This document shows positions 17,286 through 26,781 of a stretch of DNA of 64,000 bases, piece after piece. The notes under the pieces are model-generated. The model was given only the letters and a program-made list of their open reading frames with translations, did not search any database and had not been told where the DNA came from. The stretch is from Blattabacterium cuenoti (GTDB taxonomy: Bacteria > Bacteroidota > Bacteroidia > Flavobacteriales > Blattabacteriaceae). Made by a program: the position numbers and the translations under genes. The stretch lies in assembly GCF_014251235.1 (NCBI RefSeq), contig NZ_CP059181.1, positions 186,001 to 250,000 of the forward strand. The letters are read 5' to 3'. Positions within the stretch are counted from its first letter, which is position 1. Every line of letters starts with the position of its first letter.

Positions 17286-18266
17286 ATGAAAGAAAAAACT
17301 TTTCGTGAAGTAATAGCGGAAGCTATGAGTGAAGAAATGAGAAAAGATAAAACAATATATCTTATGGGAGAAGAAGTTTCTCAATATAATGGAGCATATA
17401 AAGCTTCTAAGGGGATGCTAAAAGAATTTGGATCAAAAAGAGTCATTGACACTCCTATATCTGAATTAGGTTTTTCTGGTATTGGTGTAGGTTCGGCTAT
17501 GAATGGATGTAGACCTATTATTGAGTTTATGACTTTTAATTTTTCTTTGGTTGCTATGGATCAAATTATAAATAATGCAGCAAAAATACGTTATATGAGT
17601 GGAGGACAATGGACCATTCCTATTGTTTTCAGAGGGCCTACAGGATCTGCAGGACAATTAGGAGCTACACATTCTCAATCTTTTGAAAGTTGGTTCGCTA
17701 GTTGTCCAGGACTAAAAGTAATAATTCCATCTAATCCTTATGACGCTAAAGGTTTATTAAAATCAGCTATACGAGATGAAAATCCAGTTATTTTTATGGA
17801 ATCTGAGCAAATGTATGGAGATAAAATGATGATACCAGAAAAAGAATATATCCTTCCAATTGGAAAGGCTGATGTAAAAAAAAAGGGAACTGATATTAGT
17901 TTAGTCTCTTTTGGAAAAATTATGAAATTAGCTTTAAGAACAGCAAATATTTTGGAAAAGGAAAATATTAGCGTAGAAGTAATAGATCTTAGGACTTTAC
18001 GCCCATTAGATTACGAATCTATCCTATTATCTGTCAGAAAAACAAATCGTTTAGTAATTTTAGAAGAATCCTGGCCTTATTCTTCAATCTCTTCCGAGAT
18101 TTCATACATAATTCAAAAAAAAGCTTTTGATTATCTTGATGCCCCTATTAACAGAATTACTTTACTTGATACACCTGCACCTTATGCATATAATTTGATT
18201 AAAACTTGGTTCCCTAGTGAAAAAAAAATTATACAATCTATCAAAAATACTCTTTATATCATCTAG
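17286..18266 (+). CDS. pdhB: Pyruvate dehydrogenase E1 component, beta subunit
   Basis: Beta subunit of the thiamine-dependent E1 that decarboxylates pyruvate. Typical segments: FREVIAEAMSEEMRKD, YLMGEEVSQYNGAYK, DTPISELGFSGIGVG, GPTGSAGQLGATHSQSFE, and EESWPYSS near the C-terminus. About 326 residues from the ATG at 17286; a TTG at 17271 would add MYKTI and is less likely. The alpha subunit and E2/E3 are not adjacent: the gene stands alone between the DUF151 gene and metF, whose end overlaps its stop by 4 bases. It is shorter than and distinct from the fused E1 at 8.7-11.2 kb. Confidence 0.93.
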   Translation: MKEKTFREVIAEAMSEEMRKDKTIYLMGEEVSQYNGAYKASKGMLKEFGSKRVIDTPISELGFSGIGVGSAMNGCRPIIEFMTFNFSLVAMDQIINNAAKIRYMSGGQWTIPIVFRGPTGSAGQLGATHSQSFESWFASCPGLKVIIPSNPYDAKGLLKSAIRDENPVIFMESEQMYGDKMMIPEKEYILPIGKADVKKKGTDISLVSFGKIMKLALRTANILEKENISVEVIDLRTLRPLDYESILLSVRKTNRLVILEESWPYSSISSEISYIIQKKAFDYLDAPINRITLLDTPAPYAYNLIKTWFPSEKKIIQSIKNTLYII

Positions 18267-19222
18267 TAGATAGCTTTAACTATCTCATAAATGTTTTCTG
18301 GTTTATCCATAGTGTAATAATGAATAACTTCTACCCCAGAATCTCTTAATTCTTTAGATTGTTGTATAGCCCATTCAATTCCAATTTTAAACACTATTTT
18401 TTTATTTTTTGCTTGTTCTACTTCTTTTACTAATTCGTTAGGAATATTCAAATAAAAACGAGAAGGAAGACTATTCAATTGTTTTTTAGAAGAAATAGGT
18501 TTTATTCCTGGAATGATAGGAATAGATATTCCTTCTGATCTACATTTTTTCACGAAAGAAAAATATTTTTTATTGTCAAAAAACATTTGAGTTACAATAT
18601 AATTTGCCCCTGCATCTACTTTTTTCTTTAAAAAAAATAAATCGCTTTCCATATTTGGCGCTTCAAAATGTTTTTCTGGATATCCAGCTATTCCAATACA
18701 AAAATCAAAAAAATCAGAGTTTTTTTTTTCTAAAATTTTATCTATATATTTTCCTTTATTCAAGTTTTGAACTTGTTCAACCAATTCTACAGCATATTTG
18801 TGACCGTTTTTTTTCGAAAAAAAACTTTTTTCTGATTGTATAGGATCTCCTCTTAAAATTAAAACATTATCGATTCCTAAAAAATTTAAATCTATTAAAG
18901 CATTTTCTGTCATCTGTCTATTAAAACCACCACAAATAAGATGTGGAACTGCATCTATTCCATATTTATTCATAATAGCGGCACAAATACCCACGGTTCC
19001 TGGACGTTTAAAAATAGTTCTTCTCTGCAAAAGTCCATTATCTTTTTCTACATAAATAAATTCCTCACGATGGTATGTCACATCAATAAAAGGAGGTTTA
19101 AATTCCATTAATGGATCCAAAGTATAAAAAATATCCTTTATATCATGTCCTCTTAAAGGAGGTAAAATTTCAAAAGAAAACAAACTTTTTTTTGCTAGAT
19201 TTATATGATCAGTTACTTTCAT
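18263..19222 (-). CDS. metF: 5,10-methylenetetrahydrofolate reductase
   Basis: Flavin-dependent reduction of methylene-THF to 5-methyl-THF, the methyl donor for methionine synthesis. TIM-barrel family segments: FEILPPLRGHDIKDIF, FIDVTYHREE, PHLICGGFNRQMTENAL, NVLILRGDP, GANYIVTQMFFDN, and IPGIKPI. 319 residues, normal. Minus strand, convergent with pdhB (4-base overlap at the stops) and 27 bases downstream of serS. Links with folD and folA in the window to C1 metabolism. A T10 tract lies at 18720-18729 but the frame is intact. Confidence 0.95.
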   Translation of the reverse strand: MKVTDHINLAKKSLFSFEILPPLRGHDIKDIFYTLDPLMEFKPPFIDVTYHREEFIYVEKDNGLLQRRTIFKRPGTVGICAAIMNKYGIDAVPHLICGGFNRQMTENALIDLNFLGIDNVLILRGDPIQSEKSFFSKKNGHKYAVELVEQVQNLNKGKYIDKILEKKNSDFFDFCIGIAGYPEKHFEAPNMESDLFFLKKKVDAGANYIVTQMFFDNKKYFSFVKKCRSEGISIPIIPGIKPISSKKQLNSLPSRFYLNIPNELVKEVEQAKNKKIVFKIGIEWAIQQSKELRDSGVEVIHYYTMDKPENIYEIVKAIY

Positions 19223-19249
19223 AATAATAAGAAAATCAACAAATTTTTG

Positions 19250-20527
19250 TTATTTAATATGATGAAACCCTGTATAAGGAATCAAAACTTTAGGTATATT
19301 AATTTGATCAATTGTTTGATTGTTTTCTAATAAAGCGGCCATTATACGTGGTATAGCTAAAGAACTCCCATTGAGAGTATGACACAATTCCACTTTACCT
19401 TCTTTATTTTTGTATCTTAGATTTAGTCTTTTGGATTGATAATTAGTACAGTTAGAGACGGAACTTACTTCAAGCCATTTTTTTTGTGCCATAGAATAAA
19501 CTTCAAAATCATAGGTAATAGAAGAAGAAAAACCTAAATTTTTTCCTATTAAACGGATAATACGAAAAGGTAACTTTAAAGAAAGTAAAATATTTTTAAC
19601 ATGTAAAATCATTTCATCTAAATAATAATAAGAAGTTTCAGGTGTTGTAATTTGAATAATTTCTACTTTTTCAAATTGATGTAACCTGTTTAATCCTCTT
19701 ACTTTAGATCCATAAGAACCAGCTTCTCTTCTAAAACAAGAAGTATAAGTAGTTGACTTTATAGGTAAATCATTATAATTAAGTAAGTTATCTCTATAAC
19801 AATTCATAAGAGGAATTTCTCCCGTTGGGATGAGATAAAGATGATCTTTTTCTATAAAATACATCTGTCCTTCCTTATCCGGAATTTGTCCTGTTGAATA
19901 TCCAGATTTTTCCTGAATAAGATAAGGTAGAGAATATTCTTTATATGAAGCTTGTATATTTTTATCTAAAAAATATTGTATTAAACTTCTTTGTAGTTTA
20001 GCCCCTTTTCCAATATATACAGCAAAACCAGATCCACATATTTTTGTTCCCAAAAATAAATCAAATAGATGAAATTTTTTAGACAATTCCCAATGAAATA
20101 AAGGCTTGTTCATTTTTAGATGAAAAAGATCTCCTTCTTGAAAAAGAATATCTTCTTCTTTAAAATCTTTTTTTACTAATTTATTAGGTATATTAGGTAT
20201 TTTGTTTAATTTATCTTCTAAAGAATCAATGATATTTTTTAATTGAAAATAAAGATTCTTTTTTTTTTCTTTTAAAAAAAGAGAATTCATTTTTAATGAA
20301 TGAATTTTATCTACTTCCTCGTTCTTTTTTCTTTTTAAAAGAATTCCTATTTCTTTTGAAATTTTATTTTCTATTTTTAAGATTTTATTAAAATTATATT
20401 GAACTTTTTTCTTTTTTTTATCCAAATTTAAAATATCATCAATTAAATTTTTTTTTGGAAAATTTCTTTTTTCTAATCCTAATAAAATTTCTTCCTTATT
20501 TTTACGTATAAAAGAGATTTGAAGCAT
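19250..20527 (-). CDS. serS: Seryl-tRNA synthetase
   Basis: Class II synthetase charging tRNA-Ser. The N-terminal ~110 residues form the Lys-rich antiparallel coiled coil that grips the long variable arm. The catalytic domain has TGEIPLMNCY, motif 2 TSCFRREAGSYGSKVRGLNR with HQFEKVEI, and motif 3 LCHTLNGSSLAIPRIMAALLEN. 425 residues, full length. Divergent from rsmA by 63 bases. Confidence 0.97.
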   Translation of the reverse strand: MLQISFIRKNKEEILLGLEKRNFPKKNLIDDILNLDKKKKKVQYNFNKILKIENKISKEIGILLKRKKNEEVDKIHSLKMNSLFLKEKKKNLYFQLKNIIDSLEDKLNKIPNIPNKLVKKDFKEEDILFQEGDLFHLKMNKPLFHWELSKKFHLFDLFLGTKICGSGFAVYIGKGAKLQRSLIQYFLDKNIQASYKEYSLPYLIQEKSGYSTGQIPDKEGQMYFIEKDHLYLIPTGEIPLMNCYRDNLLNYNDLPIKSTTYTSCFRREAGSYGSKVRGLNRLHQFEKVEIIQITTPETSYYYLDEMILHVKNILLSLKLPFRIIRLIGKNLGFSSSITYDFEVYSMAQKKWLEVSSVSNCTNYQSKRLNLRYKNKEGKVELCHTLNGSSLAIPRIMAALLENNQTIDQINIPKVLIPYTGFHHIK

Positions 20528-20590
20528 AATAATATGAAAATCCTATTTCAAACTGCTTTAATATACAAATAATATATTTTTTATATTTGC

Positions 20591-21373
20591 ATGATGTGTA
20601 AATATTTTTTTCAAAAAAAATTTGATCAATATTTTTTAAAAGATAAAAATATAGCTAAAAAAATAGTCAAATGTCTTTCTTTTAAAAATTATGACACAGT
20701 AGTTGAAATAGGACCAGGTTTAGGAATATTAACTCGTTACTTATTAACACCTTATCACAAAGTTTTATTAATAGAAATAGACAAAGCTTTAATTTTTTTT
20801 TTAAAAAAATTTTTAGAGATTCCTAGAGATCAAATTATACATGGAGATTTTTTAAAATGGAACCCAGAGGAAATAAATCTTCAAAATTTCGCAGTGATTG
20901 GAAATTTTCCCTATAATATTTCTTCCAAAATTTTATTCCATATATTGAAATATTACAAATATATACCTGAATGTATAGGAATGTTTCAAAAAGAAGTAGC
21001 AAAACGTATAGTTTCTCCTAAAGGAAATAAAACTTATGGAATTCTATCTGTTTTAGTACAAACGTTCTATGATGTAAAGTATTTATTTACTGTAAACAAA
21101 CATGTTTTTTATCCTATCCCAAACGTACAATCAGCTGTTATATATTTGAAAAGAAAAAAAATCAAAAAAAATTTGAATAAAAATCTTTTATTCCAATGTG
21201 TAAAAGTTGCTTTTAATCAAAGAAGAAAAATATTAAAAAATTCTTTACATAATTTTATTAAGAAAAATACAATTCCATATGAATATGAAATTCCATTTTT
21301 GAATAAAAGAGCAGAACAATTATCTGTAATAGATTTTATTCAATTAACAAAAGAAATAGAAAAAAGAAAATGA
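20591..21373 (+). CDS. rsmA: 16S rRNA (adenine1518/1519-N6,N6)-dimethyltransferase
   Basis: KsgA-type methyltransferase dimethylating two adjacent adenosines in helix 45 of 16S rRNA during 30S maturation. The SAM-binding motif EIGPGLG is at 39-45, the acidic motif LLIEIDKAL follows, and the catalytic NFPY is at 105-108. QKKFDQYFLKDKNIAKKIV is the usual N-terminus. 260 residues. The two consecutive ATG codons at 20591 and 20594 are both possible starts. A sequence TATATTTG lies directly before the start (20582-20589). First gene of a tight run: the stop overlaps folD's start in ATGA. Confidence 0.95.
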   Translation: MMCKYFFQKKFDQYFLKDKNIAKKIVKCLSFKNYDTVVEIGPGLGILTRYLLTPYHKVLLIEIDKALIFFLKKFLEIPRDQIIHGDFLKWNPEEINLQNFAVIGNFPYNISSKILFHILKYYKYIPECIGMFQKEVAKRIVSPKGNKTYGILSVLVQTFYDVKYLFTVNKHVFYPIPNVQSAVIYLKRKKIKKNLNKNLLFQCVKVAFNQRRKILKNSLHNFIKKNTIPYEYEIPFLNKRAEQLSVIDFIQLTKEIEKRK

Positions 21374-22248
21374 CTAAATTATTAAATGGAGAAAAATTGG
21401 CTATCAGTATTAGAAAAGAAATTTCTAAAGAAATAAAAACATTGATATTAGATAAAAAAAAACGTCTTCCTCATCTTGGAATTATTTTGTTAGGAGATAA
21501 CAGTTCTAGTATAACATATGTCAATAGCAAAATAAAAGAATGTAAAAATATAGGAATACAATCATCTTTAATACATTTACCAAATAATAGTCCTGAATAT
21601 AATTTAATAAAAGAAATTGAAAAAATGAATAATGATCCATTAATAGATGGTTTTATTGTTCAATTACCTCTTAAAAAACATATAAACACGGATAAAATCA
21701 TTATGTCTATCAATCCAAAGAAAGATGTAGATGGATTCCATCCGGAAAATTTTGGAAAAATTTCTTTAAATATGAAAGCTTTTTTTCCTGCTACAGCATT
21801 AGGAATACTATCTATTCTGGATAGATATAAAATAAAAATATCCGGTAAACATACTGTAGTAATAGGGAGAAGTCGTATTGTTGGAAGGCCTATTAGCATC
21901 TTATTAAGCAGAAAAAACAATAGAATAGGAAACAGTACCGTTACTATCACTCATAGTTATACTCCAAACATAGATTTTCATACAAAAAAAGCTGATATTG
22001 TTATAACAGCTGTAGGTATTCCTGGTTTTTTGAAAGGAAAAATGATTAAAAATGGGGCTGTAGTTATAGATGTAGGATTAACAAAAATAGAAAAAAATGG
22101 AAAAAAATCCTTATTAAAAGGAGATGTTGATTTTAATACTGTTTATGGAAAAGCTTCATATTTAACTCCAGTTCCAGGAGGAGTAGGACCTATGACAAAA
22201 ATTATGCTTATAAAAAATACTTTGATAGCAGCTTTGAATAATAGATAA
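21370..22248 (+). CDS. folD: Methylenetetrahydrofolate dehydrogenase/cyclohydrolase
   Basis: Bifunctional NADP-dependent dehydrogenase and cyclohydrolase interconverting methylene-, methenyl- and formyl-THF. Signatures: YVNSKIKECKNIGI (catalytic Tyr and Lys), GFIVQLPLKKH, DVDGFHPENFG, VIGRSRIVGRPIS for NADP, and the C-terminal PVPGGVGPMT. 292 residues, full length. Its ATG overlaps the rsmA stop and its own stop abuts queE's ATG, so the three genes are probably one transcript. Confidence 0.97.
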   Translation: MTKLLNGEKLAISIRKEISKEIKTLILDKKKRLPHLGIILLGDNSSSITYVNSKIKECKNIGIQSSLIHLPNNSPEYNLIKEIEKMNNDPLIDGFIVQLPLKKHINTDKIIMSINPKKDVDGFHPENFGKISLNMKAFFPATALGILSILDRYKIKISGKHTVVIGRSRIVGRPISILLSRKNNRIGNSTVTITHSYTPNIDFHTKKADIVITAVGIPGFLKGKMIKNGAVVIDVGLTKIEKNGKKSLLKGDVDFNTVYGKASYLTPVPGGVGPMTKIMLIKNTLIAALNNR

Positions 22249-22866
22249 ATGAAGTCTACTACTAGAATTATTTTTCCTATTAAAGAAATTTTCCATTCTA
22301 TACAAGGAGAAGGTTTTTATTCTGGAATATCTGCATATTTCATTCGTTTAGAAGGATGTAACATTCAATGTGATTGGTGTGATACAAAAAATAGTTGGAA
22401 AATAAAAAAAAAGGATTTTTTAACAGTTACTCAAATCGTAAATCAAATAGAGGATAAAGTAAAAACTGTTGTTATTACGGGGGGTGAACCTACTATGTGG
22501 AATTTATCCCTATTAACAAAAATTTTGAAAAAAAAAGGACATTCTATTCATATTGAAACGTCTGGAAGTTATCCTATTTATGATAAAAATATAGATTGGA
22601 TTACTCTTTCCCCTAAAAGAAAAAAACTTCCCCTAAAAGAAAATTATCGAAAAATGAATGAACTAAAAATTGTGATTTGTAATGAACATGATTTTTCTTT
22701 TGCAGAAGAACAAGCAATTCATGCTAAAAAATCCAATTGTGTCTTTATTTTACAACCTGAATGGAAGGAAAATAAAAAAATATTACCAAAAATAATTTCC
22801 TATATAAAAAAAAATCCTAAATGGAAAATTAGCCTTCAAATTCATAAAATATTAAATATCCCCTAA
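22249..22866 (+). CDS. queE: 7-carboxy-7-deazaguanine synthase (radical SAM)
   Basis: Radical-SAM enzyme of queuosine precursor synthesis, converting carboxytetrahydropterin to 7-carboxy-7-deazaguanine. The cluster-binding cysteines are C37, C41 and C44 in CNIQCDWC, preceded by the family start FHSIQGEGFYSGISAYFIRLEG; TGGEPTMWN is the SAM-contact motif. 205 residues, usual for QueE. Starts immediately after folD. Other queuosine genes are not in the window. QueE-like annotation is strong from motif spacing and length, but other small radical-SAM activating enzymes share part of this pattern. Confidence 0.9.
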   Translation: MKSTTRIIFPIKEIFHSIQGEGFYSGISAYFIRLEGCNIQCDWCDTKNSWKIKKKDFLTVTQIVNQIEDKVKTVVITGGEPTMWNLSLLTKILKKKGHSIHIETSGSYPIYDKNIDWITLSPKRKKLPLKENYRKMNELKIVICNEHDFSFAEEQAIHAKKSNCVFILQPEWKENKKILPKIISYIKKNPKWKISLQIHKILNIP

Positions 22867-22880
22867 TATATATAATGAAG

Positions 22881-23492
22881 TTATTTTTTATAAAAAGATC
22901 TATTTTCTAATAGATCTATTACATCTTGTAAAAAAAATCCTTTTTTCTGCAAAAGAATAAGATAATGAAATATTAAATCTGCAGATTCATTTAAGAAAAG
23001 ACTATCATTAGAATCTTTAGATTCAATAATCATCTCTACTGCTTCTTCTCCCAATTTTTGGGATAGTTTATTAATTCCTTTTTTAAATATTTTAAAAGTA
23101 TAAGAATTTTTATCTTTTTTTTTTATTTTATTGGAAATTATATTTTCTAAACAAAATAAAAAATTTTTCTTATTCTCTTCTTTCCAGCAAGTATCTGTTC
23201 CTTTGTGACAAGTAGGCCCTATCGGTTTTACTTTGATTAACAATGCATCTTCATCACAATCTACTAAAACTTTTTTAATTAAAAGAAAATTTTTACTTAT
23301 TTCACCTTTTGTCCATAATCTTTTTTTAGATCTACTATAAAAGGTTATTTTTTTTTCTTCTATACTTTTTTCGTAAGCATCTTCATTCATATAACCAAGC
23401 ATAAGAACTTTATCCGATTGATAATCTTGAATAATTACAGGAATTAATCCATTTTTTTGAAATTTTATTTTTTCTTTTTGAAAAAAATTCAT
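22881..23492 (-). CDS. hisI: Phosphoribosyl-AMP cyclohydrolase / phosphoribosyl-ATP pyrophosphatase
   Basis: Bifunctional HisIE, steps 2 and 3 of histidine synthesis. The cyclohydrolase domain (1-~115) has VLMLGYMNEDAYE, SRSKKRLWTKGE, and metal-binding Cys/His in DCDEDALLIKV and CHKGTDTCW. The pyrophosphatase domain follows with KLGEEAVEMIIES and NESADLIFHYLILL. 203 residues. Last gene of the his operon, 34 bases after hisF. The mRNA has an A10 tract in this gene (23115-23124) but the frame is intact. Confidence 0.95.
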   Translation of the reverse strand: MNFFQKEKIKFQKNGLIPVIIQDYQSDKVLMLGYMNEDAYEKSIEEKKITFYSRSKKRLWTKGEISKNFLLIKKVLVDCDEDALLIKVKPIGPTCHKGTDTCWKEENKKNFLFCLENIISNKIKKKDKNSYTFKIFKKGINKLSQKLGEEAVEMIIESKDSNDSLFLNESADLIFHYLILLQKKGFFLQDVIDLLENRSFYKK

Positions 23493-23526
23493 TGTATTAA
23501 AAATCTATCATTTATTTATTATTCAT

Positions 23527-24288
23527 CTATTCATGAATCCTAACAGGAATCTGATTGTATTTAAGATAATATTTTAGTTCTGGTATTTTAATCTCTTCAT
23601 AATGAAATACGCTAGCAGCTAAGGCAGCGTCTGCTTTTCCATCCTTAAAAATATGATAAAAATCTTCTAATTTTCCAGCCCCACCTGAAGCTATAACAGG
23701 AGTAATTAAATGTTCAGAAATTTTTTTAGTTATATCCAAAGCAAATCCATTTTTTGTACCATCGTGATTCATTGAAGTTAATAATATTTCTCCAACGCCT
23801 CTATTTACTCCTTCTTTAGCCCATTCAAAGGCCTTTCTTTTAGTTGGTATTCTTCCTCCATTTAAATAAACTATCCATTCATTTTCTTCATATTTCGTAT
23901 CAATAGCTAAAACAATGCATTGACTTCCAAACCTATTAGAAAGTTTTTCTAAAATTTTTGGCTGATTGAATGCTGCAGTATTAATAGATATTTTGTCTGC
24001 TCCAGCATTTAATAATAATTCTACATCTTTTTCTCCTTGTATTCCTCCCCCTACTGTAAAAGGAATATTAATATGACGAGATATTTCTTTTACCAAACTA
24101 GACAATGTTTTACGTTTTTCATTTGTTGCTGTAATATCTAAAAAAATTAATTCATCTGCTCCTTGTTTGGTATACCATTGCCCTAATTCTACAGGATCCC
24201 CTGCATCTCTCAAATTTTTGAAATTAACTCCTTTAACTGTTCTTCCATTTTTTATATCCAAACAAGGAATAATACGTTTAACTAACAT
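23527..24288 (-). CDS. hisF: Imidazole glycerol phosphate synthase, cyclase subunit
   Basis: TIM-barrel subunit that, with HisH, makes imidazole glycerol phosphate and AICAR from PRFAR. Motifs: [20 protein letters not shown] at the start with the catalytic Asp of [40 protein letters not shown] with the second catalytic Asp, and ASGGAGK. About 253 residues. I start at 24288; the first in-frame ATG at 24324 adds 12 residues and would overlap hisA. Confidence 0.96.
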   Translation of the reverse strand: MLVKRIIPCLDIKNGRTVKGVNFKNLRDAGDPVELGQWYTKQGADELIFLDITATNEKRKTLSSLVKEISRHINIPFTVGGGIQGEKDVELLLNAGADKISINTAAFNQPKILEKLSNRFGSQCIVLAIDTKYEENEWIVYLNGGRIPTKRKAFEWAKEGVNRGVGEILLTSMNHDGTKNGFALDITKKISEHLITPVIASGGAGKLEDFYHIFKDGKADAALAASVFHYEEIKIPELKYYLKYNQIPVRIHE

Positions 24289-24311
24289 AATACAAAGAAT
24301 AATTTTACTAT

Positions 24312-25031
24312 TTATTTGTTCCATTTTATAAGTTCTGAAAACGGTATTTTATTTTCATATATCGCTTTTCCTATAATTACACCATGACAACCTAAGATTT
24401 CTAATTTTTTTAAATCCTCTATATTACTTACCCCTCCACTTGCAATAATTTCTATCTCTGGAAATTTATCTATGATTTTCTTATATAGAGAAAAAGAAGG
24501 TCCAGAAAGAATTCCATCTTTTTGAATGTCTGTGCAAAAAATTTTTTTTATTCCATGACTTATTTTTTTTTTTAAAAAATCAAAAAATGGAATTTTATAT
24601 AATTTAGTCCAACCATTGATTGCTATATTATAATTTTTTACATCTACACCAAGAAGTATTTTTTCTCCTCCATAAATTTTAATCCATTTCTTCAAAAGAA
24701 GTGGTTTTTTTACAGAAATACTACCAATTGTAGCCATATTACTTCCATTTTCAAATACTGTACGTATATCATCATCTGTATGTATACCACCTCCAAAATC
24801 AATAATTAAATTGGTGTTTTTTGCTATATTTTCTAATATTTTCCAGTGAACAACTCTTCCTATTTTTGCTCCATCTAGATCTACTAAATGTAATCTTGAA
24901 ATTCCATTTTCTTCCAATAAAAAAGCAACGTCTAATGGATTGTTATTATAAATCTTTTTTTTTTTATAATTACCTTGTATTAAACGAACACATTTCCCAT
25001 CGATAAGATCTATAGCTGCTATAATTTTCAT
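24312..25031 (-). CDS. hisA: ProFAR isomerase with two 11-nt poly-A tracts
   Basis: Isomerises ProFAR to PRFAR. TIM barrel with [18 protein letters not shown] at the start (catalytic Asp), [29 protein letters not shown] (second catalytic Asp), and [11 protein letters not shown]. 239 residues, normal. Two runs of 11 T on the plus strand (24563-24573 and 24955-24965) appear as A11 in the mRNA, coding Lys-rich stretches; the frame is intact at these lengths. Three bases from hisH. Confidence 0.96.
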   Translation of the reverse strand: MKIIAAIDLIDGKCVRLIQGNYKKKKIYNNNPLDVAFLLEENGISRLHLVDLDGAKIGRVVHWKILENIAKNTNLIIDFGGGIHTDDDIRTVFENGSNMATIGSISVKKPLLLKKWIKIYGGEKILLGVDVKNYNIAINGWTKLYKIPFFDFLKKKISHGIKKIFCTDIQKDGILSGPSFSLYKKIIDKFPEIEIIASGGVSNIEDLKKLEILGCHGVIIGKAIYENKIPFSELIKWNK

Positions 25032-25033
25032 TA

Positions 25034-25624
25034 TTACAATCGAATAAAGTTTTCCAAAATTTTATGTCCTATAAAAGAAGATTTTTCTGGATGAAATTGA
25101 ACAGCATAAAAATTATTCTTTTGTATAGCAGAACTATATGAAACTATATAATCTGTTTTAGCTATAGTTTCATTTCCCAATGGGGCATAAAATCCATGAA
25201 CAAAATATTGATAACTTCCATCTGGAATATTATCAAATAAAGGTCCTTTTAATTGATGAATAGAATTCCATCCTATTTGTGGTATCTTTTTATTGTGATT
25301 ACTCGTTTTAAATTTCTTAACAAATAAATCAAAAACACCTATACATCTAGTATTTCTTTCTTCTGAAAATTTGCATAATAATTGCATACCTAAGCAAATT
25401 CCTAAAACAGGTTGTTCTAATTTTGATAAAAGTATATCTATTTTTTTTTCTTTCAAATATTTCATAGCAAAAGAGGCTTCTCCTACTCCAGGTAAAATAA
25501 TTTTATCTGCATCTTGAATAGATCTTTTTGAATCTGTAACGAAAGCCTCTACTCCTATTCTTTCTAAAGAAAAAAGTATAGATTGTACGTTTCCTGCAGG
25601 ATATTTTATAATAATTGTTTTCAT
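25034..25624 (-). CDS. hisH: Imidazole glycerol phosphate synthase, glutamine amidotransferase subunit
   Basis: Class I glutaminase that supplies ammonia to HisF. The nucleophile is C77 in GICLGMQLL; the His/Glu pair lies in YAVQFHPEKSS. The oxyanion region PGVGEASFAM is present. About 196 residues from the Met at 25624 (MKTIIIKYPAGN, the usual start); an upstream ATG at 25636 adds MKKI. Between hisB and hisA in the operon. Confidence 0.95.
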   Translation of the reverse strand: MKTIIIKYPAGNVQSILFSLERIGVEAFVTDSKRSIQDADKIILPGVGEASFAMKYLKEKKIDILLSKLEQPVLGICLGMQLLCKFSEERNTRCIGVFDLFVKKFKTSNHNKKIPQIGWNSIHQLKGPLFDNIPDGSYQYFVHGFYAPLGNETIAKTDYIVSYSSAIQKNNFYAVQFHPEKSSFIGHKILENFIRL

Positions 25625-25653
25625 AATTTTTTTCATTAAACATTAAATAATGT

Positions 25654-26781
25654 TTACAAAAGACCCTTAGAACTAGGTATTTTTTTAGAATTTATTCTTT
25701 TTTTTATAGCCATTTTAAGAGAAATAGAAAAGGCCTTGAAAATAGATTCTATTTTATGATGATCATTTTTTCCAATGGATTTAATATACAGATTACATTT
25801 TGCAGAGGAAGAGAAAGATTTAAAAAAATGAATAAACATTTCTGTGGAAACTTGACCTATCTTTTCTCTTATGAATTCGACATTCCAAGATAATTGACTT
25901 CTACCACTTATATCCAATGCTACTGTAGATAAACAATCATCCATAGGAAGGATAAAAAAACCATAACGTTCTATTCCTATTTTTGTATCTATTGCTTTAT
26001 GAAAAGCTTCTCCTAGAGTTATTGCCGTATCTTCTACAGTATGATGTTCATCTACATCAATATCTCCTTTTGCATAAATATTTAAGTCAATAAGACTATG
26101 AAAAGACATTTGTTCCAAAAGATGATCTAAAAAACCCAAACCTGTTTTTATTTTTGATTTTCCGTCTCCATATAAATTTATTCCTATTTGAACATTTGTT
26201 TCTAACGTTTTTCTCCTGTAATGAATAATTTTTGATTCATTTTTTAATAAAAATTCATAAATATCTTTCCAATTATCCGTCTTAAGTACTAAGATATCTT
26301 TTAAGGATAAATTTTCTTCTTCGAAAGAAAGATTTTCATTTATCCATATAGATTTACATCCTATATTTTTAGCTAATAAAATATCTGTCATCCTATCTCC
26401 AATAACAAAAGAATGTTTAAGATCATAACAAGAATCAAAATAAGAGGTTAACATACCTATTTCAGGTTTTCTTGTAGAAGACATATCTTCTGGATATGTT
26501 TTATCTATATGAACCGAAAAAAATTTTATTCCTTCTGTTCTAAAAACTTTCAATATATGATTATGTATAGGCCAAAAACTTTCTTCAGGAAAGTTATCTG
26601 AACCCAAACCATCTTGATTTGTTACCATGACAAAAATATAATCTAATTCATTAGCTATTTTATTTAAAAAAAAGAGAACTCTAGGATAAAAATCAACTTT
26701 TTCTATCCTGTCAATTTGATAAGTTGGAGGATTTTCTTTAATCAGTGTTCCATCTCGATCAATAAATAATATTTTTTTCAT
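25654..26781 (-). CDS. hisB: Bifunctional histidinol-phosphatase / imidazoleglycerol-phosphate dehydratase
   Basis: Two-domain HisB, catalysing the dehydratase step and histidinol phosphate dephosphorylation. The N-terminal HAD phosphatase starts FIDRDGTLIKE (nucleophile and acid Asp) and includes SFVIGDRMTDILLA. The C-terminal dehydratase (from about residue 175) has GLGFLDHLLEQMSFHS, DVDEHHTVEDTAITLGEAF, and KNDHHKIESIFKAF, the manganese-binding His clusters. 375 residues. Its start overlaps the hisC stop by 4 bases. Confidence 0.96.
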   Translation of the reverse strand: MKKILFIDRDGTLIKENPPTYQIDRIEKVDFYPRVLFFLNKIANELDYIFVMVTNQDGLGSDNFPEESFWPIHNHILKVFRTEGIKFFSVHIDKTYPEDMSSTRKPEIGMLTSYFDSCYDLKHSFVIGDRMTDILLAKNIGCKSIWINENLSFEEENLSLKDILVLKTDNWKDIYEFLLKNESKIIHYRRKTLETNVQIGINLYGDGKSKIKTGLGFLDHLLEQMSFHSLIDLNIYAKGDIDVDEHHTVEDTAITLGEAFHKAIDTKIGIERYGFFILPMDDCLSTVALDISGRSQLSWNVEFIREKIGQVSTEMFIHFFKSFSSSAKCNLYIKSIGKNDHHKIESIFKAFSISLKMAIKKRINSKKIPSSKGLL

